Shown: one piece after another, positions 24,147 through 30,667 of the stretch
Position numbering within the stretch: position 1 is the first letter of the stretch
Layout of the letters: every line of letters starts with the position of its first letter
Source of the DNA: Kitasatospora sp. NBC_01246
GTDB taxonomy: Bacteria > Actinomycetota > Actinomycetes > Streptomycetales > Streptomycetaceae
Direction of reading: 5' to 3'
Assembly: GCF_036226505.1 (NCBI RefSeq)
Contig: NZ_CP108484.1
Span: forward strand, 6,572,001-6,636,000
Length of the DNA stretch: 64,000 nt
Position numbers and translations under genes: made by a program
Notes under the pieces: generated by a model
Database searches by the model: none
Told to the model about the DNA's origin: nothing
The model's input: the letters and a program-made list of their open reading frames with translations, nothing else

Positions 24147-25745
24147 GTGCTCGAACACATCCAGCGCAACCAGGAGTGCCCGCCCGAGCGGGGGCTCCAC
24201 CTGTACGAGAAGTACGGCGATCCGGCGGAGTTCACGCCGTACCGGGACTTCCCCGAGCGGATCGCCGCCAGTGCGGACTTCTTCCGGGAGCAGGGGATCG
24301 GACCGGGGACCAGGGTGGTCTTCCCGTTCGAGACCTCCGTTCCGGTGATCTTCGCGTTCCTGGCGCTGATGGAGATCGGCGCGGTGCCGCTCTCCGTCAA
24401 GCCCTTCGTGCTGAACACGCCGAGGGAGGGCTACCAGGAGTTCCTGGCCCGGGTCGCGGCGGACTTCGGCGCCGCCCGGATCCTCGGCGTCCCCACGCTG
24501 GCCGCCGTCGACCTGCCGGTCGAGGCGCTGCCGCTGCCGCCGGCGGGCCTGCGCCGGGCCGGCGCCCGGCTGCGGACGCCCGGGGACGACGAACTGGCCT
24601 TCGTGCAGTTCTCCTCCGGGTCGACCTCCTTCCCCAAGGGCGTCCCGGTGACCCACGGCCGGCTCCGGGCCAACCTGGCCATGATCACCCGGACCGACGG
24701 CCGCGAGCCCGAGGAGCGGGTCAGCAGCTGGCTGCCGCTCTACCACGACATGGGACTGGTCGGCGGCATGCTGTCCTGCTTCACCGTCGGCTGCGACCTG
24801 CTGCTCGCCGAGCCGGTGACCTTCCTGTTCGACGCGCGCGGCTGGTGGGAGCACATGGGCCGGGAGCGGGCCATCGGCACCGTCATCCCGAACTTCGCCG
24901 TCGACTACTCGCTCAAGCTGATGCAGGACCTCGACCCGGAGGAGATCGCCGAACTCGACCTCTCCGGGATGCGGTCGATCTACCTCGGCAGCGAGCCGAT
25001 CAACCTGCCGAACCTGGAGGCGTTCCTCGACCTGATGGCGCCCGCCGGTCTGCGGCGCGACGTCTTCATGCCCTGCTACGGCATGGCCGAGGCCGTCCTG
25101 CTGGTGGCCAGCCGACCGGTGGGCGGCGAGATCCGGGTGGTGACCTCACCGTCCGGCGTCCCGGCGATCTCGGTCGGCCGGCCGATGGCGGAGTTCGCCG
25201 TCCGGCTGCGCGGCGAGGACGGGCGGGTCTGCGGCGAGCACGAGCTGGGCGAGATCGAGCTGGCCGGCGGCAGCCTCGCCGAGGCCTACTTCGACCGCCC
25301 CGGGTCGATCGAGGGACCGGACGGCTACTACGCCACCGGGGACATCGGCTTCCTGGACGCCGGGGAGCTGTTCATCACCGGCCGGATCAGCGACCGGATC
25401 AAGGTGGGCGGGCGCAGCCTGTTCGCCGCCGACTTCGAGCAGGCGGTCGAGCAGCTCCCGTTCGTCCGCGAGGGCCGCACCGCGGTGGCGCAGATCGGCA
25501 CCGACATCGTGGTCCTGACCGAGGTGGACCGCGAGGCCCGGGACGACGTGCCGGACAGCCGGGCGCGGATCGTCGAGCACCTGGTGCGGGCGATCGGCGT
25601 CACCGTGCGGGCGGAGGACGTGCACTACCTGAAGCCCGGACAGCTGCCGCGCACCAGCAGCGGCAAGCTCCAGCGGCGCGCGATCGTGGCCGCGTACGAG
25701 CAGGGGCAGCTCGAAGGGCTGACGCTGGCCGGGCCCGGGAGCTGA
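24147..25745 (+). CDS. Fatty acyl-AMP ligase (FAAL), acyl-ACP loading
   Basis: The 532-aa adenylate-forming enzyme has the P-loop FVQFSSGSTSFPKGVP and the FAAL-type core SSWLPLYHDMGLVGGMLSCFTVG. Later come YLGSEPINLPNLEAFLD, FMPCYGMAEAVLLVASRP, and YYATGDIGFLDAGELFITGRISDRIKVGGRS. The LPLYHDMGL and NL-E-F-D features favour FAAL over CoA ligase. It should activate a fatty acid as acyl-AMP and load it on the nearby ACP. It is somewhat shorter than the usual 570-600 aa. GTG 24147 has a strong AGGAGG site. A hairpin follows, making it the probable last gene of the core operon. Confidence 0.85.
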   Translation: MLEHIQRNQECPPERGLHLYEKYGDPAEFTPYRDFPERIAASADFFREQGIGPGTRVVFPFETSVPVIFAFLALMEIGAVPLSVKPFVLNTPREGYQEFLARVAADFGAARILGVPTLAAVDLPVEALPLPPAGLRRAGARLRTPGDDELAFVQFSSGSTSFPKGVPVTHGRLRANLAMITRTDGREPEERVSSWLPLYHDMGLVGGMLSCFTVGCDLLLAEPVTFLFDARGWWEHMGRERAIGTVIPNFAVDYSLKLMQDLDPEEIAELDLSGMRSIYLGSEPINLPNLEAFLDLMAPAGLRRDVFMPCYGMAEAVLLVASRPVGGEIRVVTSPSGVPAISVGRPMAEFAVRLRGEDGRVCGEHELGEIELAGGSLAEAYFDRPGSIEGPDGYYATGDIGFLDAGELFITGRISDRIKVGGRSLFAADFEQAVEQLPFVREGRTAVAQIGTDIVVLTEVDREARDDVPDSRARIVEHLVRAIGVTVRAEDVHYLKPGQLPRTSSGKLQRRAIVAAYEQGQLEGLTLAGPGS

Positions 25746-25753
25746 CCGGGCGG

Positions 25754-25793
25754 CCGGACCGGGTGGCCGCCCGCCGGCGGCCACCCGGTCCGG
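25754..25793 (+). terminator. Strong hairpin between acyl-AMP ligase and enoyl-CoA hydratase genes
   Basis: A perfect 18-bp stem (25754-25771 with 25776-25793) closes on the loop CGCC. A second GC-rich inverted repeat follows near 25809-25830. Together they should end or strongly reduce read-through into the hydratase gene. Confidence 0.8.
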
Positions 25794-25856
25794 TGCGGCC
25801 GTCGGAGCCCCGCCCGCACCCGCGGGCGGGGACGCCACTACGCGAAGGAGCGACGC

Positions 25857-26525
25857 ATGCCGAAGCTGGAGCAGGACGGCGAGGTCTTCGTCCTGCGGCT
25901 CGACCCCGACGACGAGAACCTCTTCCACCCCGACCGACTCTCCGCTCTGGAGGCGGCGTTCGACGAGGTGGAGGGCGCGCAGGGACCGCGCGCGCTGGTC
26001 ACGGTGGGCAGCGGCAAGTACTGGTCGAACGGTCTGGACCTGGCCTGGCTGCTCGACCACGGCGACCAGTACGCCGGCTACCTGGACCGGGTGCACGCGC
26101 TGCTCGCCCGGACGCTGGCCTCGCCGGTGGTCACCGTCGCGGCGCTCAACGGGCACACCTTCGCGGCCGGGGCGATGTGGGCGCTGGCCCACGACGTCCG
26201 GGTGATGCGGGCCGACCGGGGGTACTTCTGCCTGCCGGAGGTGGATCTCGACCTGCCCTTCCAGCGCGGCATGTCGGATCTGATCCGGGCCCGGCTGGCG
26301 CCGGGGACGGCCCACGAGGCGATGACCACCGGACGCCGCTACGGCGGCGGCGAGGCGCTCGCGGCCGGGATCGTCGACGAGGTCGCGGACCTCGACGCGC
26401 TGCTCGGGACCGCGGTCGAGCGGGCCCGCGCGCTGGCCGGCAAGACCCGGCCGGTCCGGGGGCAGATCAAGGAGATGCTGTACTCCGAGACGCTCGCCTC
26501 GCTCCGCACGCCGACGGTGGCCTGA
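25857..26525 (+). CDS. Enoyl-CoA hydratase/isomerase family protein
   Basis: The 222-aa crotonase-fold protein has the two oxyanion-hole segments VTVGSGKYWSNGLDLAWL and AALNGHTFAAGAMWALAHDVRVMRADRGYFCLPEVDLDLPF. The Glu in LPEVDLDL is positioned like the single catalytic acid of enoyl-CoA isomerases of the ECI type. The protein is shorter than typical hydratases (about 260 aa). ATG 25857 has a GAAGGAG site. Although next to the FAAL operon, the hairpin upstream suggests separate or reduced expression. A role in shifting double bonds of the same acyl chain is plausible but unproven. Confidence 0.85.
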   Translation: MPKLEQDGEVFVLRLDPDDENLFHPDRLSALEAAFDEVEGAQGPRALVTVGSGKYWSNGLDLAWLLDHGDQYAGYLDRVHALLARTLASPVVTVAALNGHTFAAGAMWALAHDVRVMRADRGYFCLPEVDLDLPFQRGMSDLIRARLAPGTAHEAMTTGRRYGGGEALAAGIVDEVADLDALLGTAVERARALAGKTRPVRGQIKEMLYSETLASLRTPTVA

Positions 26526-26627
26526 GCGCGTGAGCGCGTGACAGGTGGCCGGGCGGCCGGCCCCCGTGTGCGCGGGGTGCCGGTGCCCCGGGCCCGGGCT
26601 CGGGGCCGGTCGGCCCGGGGCCCGGGC

Positions 26628-26954
26628 TCAGCGGTACGTCGGCTGCTCGTGCAGGCCGAGCGCCAGCCAGGAGTCGGCCTCGCAGTGCCGTAGCAGCCAG
26701 CCTGCCAACGGGCCCTGTGGATGGGACAGTTCCACGCAGGCAGCGCGCAGCCCGGCCTCGGCGGCCAGCAGGCCGGGGGCCGAGACGAACGCCACCGCGT
26801 CCAGGGCTCCCGGCGCCGTCCGGATCCGGGCGTGGTCGAGCCGGGCCGGCTCCCGGAGCACGCGCTCCAGTGCGTCCCGCACGGTCGCCGCCGCCACCGG
26901 TCGGACGGGCGGGGGGCCACCCGCCGTCTCCAGCCGGACGCGAATCACGTACAT
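26628..26954 (-). CDS. Small hypothetical protein (108 aa)
   Basis: The frame has strong GC3 bias and a globular composition: MYVIRVRLETAGG, ATVRDALERVLRE, GALDAVAFVSAPGLLAAEAGLRAACVEL, WLALGLHEQPTYR. The pattern beta-helix-beta-helix suggests a small alpha/beta fold. No known motif was recognised. It is convergent with the hydratase gene. No ribosome site is visible before the ATG, so a leaderless message is possible. Confidence 0.6.
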   Translation of the reverse strand: MYVIRVRLETAGGPPPVRPVAAATVRDALERVLREPARLDHARIRTAPGALDAVAFVSAPGLLAAEAGLRAACVELSHPQGPLAGWLLRHCEADSWLALGLHEQPTYR

Positions 26955-27607
26955 CTACGACAGCGTGACTGATCGACAGTTCCCGTGGTCCGAAGCGCCG
27001 GTGGCACACTTCTGACTGGCAGCAACATGTCACCGTCGTACGGCGACAACTCCGTTGCGCCCGTGTTCCGTTGCCGTGGTCGCGCGGCAGGTCGGACCGG
27101 CTCCCTTCACCGTTCACGCACCGGACCGCCATGCTCGTCCGCAGGAGCGGGTCCAACTCGTCTCGGACACGCCATTGCCGAGGCGCGGGCCTCCGCGCCC
27201 GGCGGCCCGCCGCCCCCGCGGGTCATGGAGCCCGGCCGGGTCGTGGCGCAGCAGCCCCTGGAGCGCGGGACGCGGATGCGCACCGTCGAGCAGGAGCGCG
27301 TCCGCACCAACCCGACGACCGTGCAGGACGCGCGCCGGCTGCGCGCACCGTGCCACCGCGCCGGATCGCCGGTCCTCGAACGGTCCCGTCGGCCGGTGCC
27401 CGGGCTCCGGGCACCGGCCGGCCCGCCGCGCCCCGCGCGCGATGCTGCGTCCACATACCAGGCAGGGGTATGCCGCCACGGTCGTGACCTGGGCTTCGAG
27501 GTCGGCCCGGCGGACGGGATGTCGTCCGCCCGTGATATGTACTGCGTCTGGGGCGGCCAGTGCGCAGCCGTACGAAAGAAGCCGATGCTGTTCGAGGGGG
27601 CCACACC
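26955..27607. other. Long intergenic region with a palindrome and one doubtful ORF
   Basis: This 653-nt region lacks a confident gene. Near 27028-27048 there is a 21-bp imperfect palindrome (TGTCACCGT, CGT spacer, ACGGCGACA) that may be an operator. A doubtful minus-strand ORF (27114-27479) is listed separately. The promoter for the helical-repeat/Hsp90 operon must lie near the lower-GC segment around 27530-27545 (GTGATATGTACTG). Confidence 0.5.
27114..27479 (-). CDS. Doubtful small ORF with a CxxC start (121 aa)
   Basis: The frame would encode a protein beginning MAAYPCLVCGRSIARGARRAGRCPEPGH, with a CxxCG and a later C-H that could bind zinc, followed by an Arg/Leu-rich tail. Third positions are G/C-biased but less strongly than in neighbours. 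It may be real, decayed or spurious. Confidence 0.25.
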   Translation of the reverse strand: MAAYPCLVCGRSIARGARRAGRCPEPGHRPTGPFEDRRSGAVARCAQPARVLHGRRVGADALLLDGAHPRPALQGLLRHDPAGLHDPRGRRAAGRGGPRLGNGVSETSWTRSCGRAWRSGA

Positions 27608-28633
27608 ATGTCGTTCTTCCGACGCCGTTCCGGCGAGGGCGCTGCCGCGGGCGGGGCCGACGGCCGCCGGGGGTTCGGCTTCGCCCGTCGCCCCGCCGCG
27701 CGCCCGGCGGCGGTGCCGGCGCTCGACCCGGCCCACGGTGACGAGGAGTTGCGGCTGATGCTGGCCCAGGCGGCCGCGGGGGACTGGGCGTCGCTGCGCC
27801 CGGCGCTGGCCGCCGTCACGGACGGGGCCGAACTCACCTGGCTGCTGGTGGCGCTCTCCGACGTCGCCGGGGTGGAGGAGTGGACGGCCCGGGCCGTCGC
27901 CGACCGGCCCGAGGACACGCCGGCGCTGCTGCTCTCCGGCGCCCGGCACGTCTCCTGGGCGTGGGAGGCGCGCACCGGTGCGCGAGCCCAGTACGTCACC
28001 GAGGAGCAGTGGCGGCTGTTCCACGAGCGGCTGGACACCGCCGAGGAGCAGCTGTTCGAGGTGGCCGAGCGGGAGCCCCGGTGGCTCGCCCCCTGGTACT
28101 TCCTGCAGATCAGCGGCCGCGGCGCCTCGCTCGGCCCGGACGTCGCCCGGTACCGGTTCGAGGCCGCGCTGCGCCGCGACCCCGGCCACCTCGGCTCGCA
28201 CAAGCAGCGCCTCCAGCAGCTCTGCGCCAAGTGGGGCGGCTCGCACGAGGAGATGCACGCCTTCGCCCGCGCCGCGATGCTGGCCGCTCCCGAGGGCAGT
28301 CCGCTGGGTGAACTGGTCGCGCTCGCGCACCTGGAGCACTGGCTGGACCTCCCGGACGGCGAGGACCACGCCTACCTCACCGGGCCCGCCGTCCTGGCCT
28401 CGCTCCAGGAGGCGCTGCGGCGGTCCGTGCTGCACGCCGACTACCCGCGCCCGCGCGGCTGGCAGGCCGCCTTCAACACCTTCGCGATGGCCTTCTCGCT
28501 GGCCGACCAGCCGAGGACGGCGCACCTCCTGTTCGAGGCGCTCGACGGCGCCGTCACCGAGTCCCCGTGGAACTACCTGTCCGGCGACCCCGCCGAGATC
28601 TTCCGCGCCCACCGGGACCGCTGCGCCCGCTAG
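27608..28633 (+). CDS. Helical-repeat protein upstream of Hsp90 gene, function unknown
   Basis: The 341-aa soluble protein is almost wholly alpha-helical. A basic N-terminus (MSFFRRRSG) leads into repeated helical pairs such as HGDEELRLMLAQAAAGDWASLRPALAA, AEEQLFEVAEREPRWLAPWYFLQISG and YRFEAALRRDPGHLGSHKQRLQQL, in the style of tetratricopeptide-like folds. ATG 27608 follows GAGGGGG. It is the first gene of a co-directional set with an Hsp90-family chaperone and a large TPR protein, which suggests chaperone-partner function. A 13-bp repeat array separates it from the Hsp90 gene. Confidence 0.75.
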   Translation: MSFFRRRSGEGAAAGGADGRRGFGFARRPAARPAAVPALDPAHGDEELRLMLAQAAAGDWASLRPALAAVTDGAELTWLLVALSDVAGVEEWTARAVADRPEDTPALLLSGARHVSWAWEARTGARAQYVTEEQWRLFHERLDTAEEQLFEVAEREPRWLAPWYFLQISGRGASLGPDVARYRFEAALRRDPGHLGSHKQRLQQLCAKWGGSHEEMHAFARAAMLAAPEGSPLGELVALAHLEHWLDLPDGEDHAYLTGPAVLASLQEALRRSVLHADYPRPRGWQAAFNTFAMAFSLADQPRTAHLLFEALDGAVTESPWNYLSGDPAEIFRAHRDRCAR

Positions 28634-28711
28634 CCCACCGGCCCGGCCCACCGGTCCGGCCCACCGGTCCGGCCCGACAGCCCGACCCGCCGGTCCGGTC
28701 CAGCCGCCCGG
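28634..28711 (+). repeat. 13-bp tandem repeat (6 units) directly after a stop codon
   Basis: Six 13-bp units begin immediately after the TAG of the helical-repeat gene. Units 2 and 3 are identical (CCCACCGGTCCGG) and the others diverge. The array separates the stop codon from the Hsp90 start region. Confidence 0.85.
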
Positions 28712-28775
28712 CCGGGCCGCGCCCCGGCGCCCCGCCCCTCCCGCCCCACACCCGATGCGATCGAAAGAGCCTGCG

Positions 28776-30665
28776 GTGTCCCCTTCCGAGAACCCGACGA
28801 GCGCGCACACCTTCCAGGTGGACCTGCGCGGCCTGGTGGACCTGCTCTCCCACCACCTCTACTCCAGCCCCCGGGTCTACCTGCGCGAGCTGCTGCAGAA
28901 CGCGGTCGACGCGATCTCCGCCCGCCAGGCGCTCGACCCGGCCTCGCCGGCCCGGATCACCGTCCACGCCGACCAGGACCTCACCGTCACCGACACGGGG
29001 ATCGGGCTCACCGAGGCCGACGTCCACACCTTCCTCGCCACCATCGGCCGCAGCTCCAAGCGCGACGCCGACGGCCGCCTCGACGGCGCCGGCCTGGCCC
29101 GCGCCCGCGGGGACTTCATCGGCCAGTTCGGCATCGGGCTGCTGGCCTGCTTCGTGGTCGCCGACGAGATCACCGTCGTCACCCGCTCCGCCGCCACCCC
29201 GGACGCGCCGGTCATCGAATGGCGCGGCGGCTCCGACGGCCGCTACACCATCCGCACCCTGCCGCCGGAGGCCAAGCCCGAGCCAGGCACCACCGTCCGG
29301 CTGGCGCCGCGCGCCGACGCCGCCGAGTGGACCCGCTCCGACCGCGTCCTGGCGCTCGCCCGGGACTTCGGCGGCCTGCTGCGCCACGAGGTGACGGTGG
29401 TCGACGGCCGCGGCACCGCCACCCGGGTCAACCGCACCCCGCCGTGGGCCGAGCGGCACGGCTCCCCGCTGGCCCGCCGCGAGGCGCTGGCCACCTACTG
29501 CCGCACCACCTTCGACTTCACCCCGCTGGACACCATCGAGCTGGACCTGCCGTTGGTCGGCCTGCGCGGCGTCGCCTACGTCCTGCCGGACGCGGTGCCG
29601 CCGTCCCGCCGCTCCGGCCACCGGGTCCACCTCAAGGGCATGCTGCTGTCCGAGCAGGCCGACGAACTCCTGCCCGACTGGGCGTTCTTCGTCCGCTGCG
29701 TGGTCGACACCGACAGCCTGCGCCCCACCGCCTCGCGCGAGGGCCTGTACGCGGACGAGACGCTCGCCGCCGTCCGGGACGCCCTCGGCGCGCGCATCCG
29801 GGACTGGCTCACCGGGCTCTCCGCCAGCGATCCGGCCCTGCTGCACCGCTTCATCTCGGTGCACCACCTCGCCGTCAAGGAACTCGCGCGCTACGACGAC
29901 GAGTTGCTGCGGATGCTGCTGCCCTGGCTGCCGTTCGAGACGACCGACGGCAATGTCACCCTGGACGAGTTCGCCCGCGCCCACCCGGTCGTCCTGGTGA
30001 CGCGCACGGTCGAGGAGTTCCGCCAGGTCGCCCCGATCGCGGCCGCGGCCGGCCTCGGCGTGGTCAACGGCGGCTACACCTACGACCGGGACCTCGTCCA
30101 CCGGCTGCCCGAGATCCGCCCCGGCACGTCGGTGGCCGACCTCGACCCGGGCACCGTCACCGCCCACCTGGACACCGTCGACCCGGCGGCCGAGCTGGCC
30201 GCGGCGGCGTTCCTCACCGTCGCCCGCGAGGTGGTCGGCCGGTTCGACTGCGACGTCGCGCTGCGCAGCTTCCACCCGACCAGCGCGCCCGCGCTGCTGC
30301 TGGACAACCGGGAGGCGCGGCACGAGCGCACCCGCGCCCAGCTCGCGGACGAGGCCGACGGCCTGTGGGCCGACATCCTCGGCTCGCTGCGCGCCGAGGC
30401 GCCGCGCGCCCAACTGGTGCTGAACCACCTCAACCCGCTGGTGCGCCGGGCCGCCTCGATCGGTGACCGCGAACTGACCGTCACCGCCGTCGAGGCGCTG
30501 TACGGGCAGGCCGTGCTGCTCACCCGCCGCCCGCTGAAGTCCAGCGAGAGCGCCCTGCTCAACCGGTCGTTCATCAGCCTGCTCGACCACGCGATGCTCG
30601 GCCACGAGTCGGCCGGTCGCGCAGCCGCCGACCGTGACGCCGCCGACCCGCAGAAGGAGTCCTGA
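28776..30665 (+). CDS. HSP90-family chaperone (HtpG-like)
   Basis: The 629-aa protein has the GHKL ATPase of Hsp90: E38, N42, D45 in YLRELLQNAVDAI, TDTGIGLTE, and the lid/glycine motif GDFIGQFGIGLLACFVVADE. In the middle domain, DSLRPTASREGLY carries the catalytic Arg. The C-terminal third is divergent from enterobacterial HtpG but keeps similar length, so it may still dimerise. GTG 28776 with GAAAGAG 6 nt before is preferred over ATG 28755. It is flanked by two helical-repeat proteins, with a 2-nt gap to the downstream TPR gene, suggesting dedicated partners. Client proteins are unknown. Confidence 0.88.
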   Translation: MSPSENPTSAHTFQVDLRGLVDLLSHHLYSSPRVYLRELLQNAVDAISARQALDPASPARITVHADQDLTVTDTGIGLTEADVHTFLATIGRSSKRDADGRLDGAGLARARGDFIGQFGIGLLACFVVADEITVVTRSAATPDAPVIEWRGGSDGRYTIRTLPPEAKPEPGTTVRLAPRADAAEWTRSDRVLALARDFGGLLRHEVTVVDGRGTATRVNRTPPWAERHGSPLARREALATYCRTTFDFTPLDTIELDLPLVGLRGVAYVLPDAVPPSRRSGHRVHLKGMLLSEQADELLPDWAFFVRCVVDTDSLRPTASREGLYADETLAAVRDALGARIRDWLTGLSASDPALLHRFISVHHLAVKELARYDDELLRMLLPWLPFETTDGNVTLDEFARAHPVVLVTRTVEEFRQVAPIAAAAGLGVVNGGYTYDRDLVHRLPEIRPGTSVADLDPGTVTAHLDTVDPAAELAAAAFLTVAREVVGRFDCDVALRSFHPTSAPALLLDNREARHERTRAQLADEADGLWADILGSLRAEAPRAQLVLNHLNPLVRRAASIGDRELTVTAVEALYGQAVLLTRRPLKSSESALLNRSFISLLDHAMLGHESAGRAAADRDAADPQKES

Positions 30666-30667
30666 CC

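Noticed and set aside
22178..26525. Assignment as a terminal-alkyne (JamABC-type) cluster
   Set aside because: Those clusters use a membrane-bound desaturase/acetylenase; here the enzyme is a soluble ferritin-like protein, so the product class is left open.
27055..27741. Plus-strand open frames covering the region before the helical-repeat gene
   Set aside because: Arg/Pro/Gly-rich, overlap each other and the next gene in a different frame, no ribosome site or motif.
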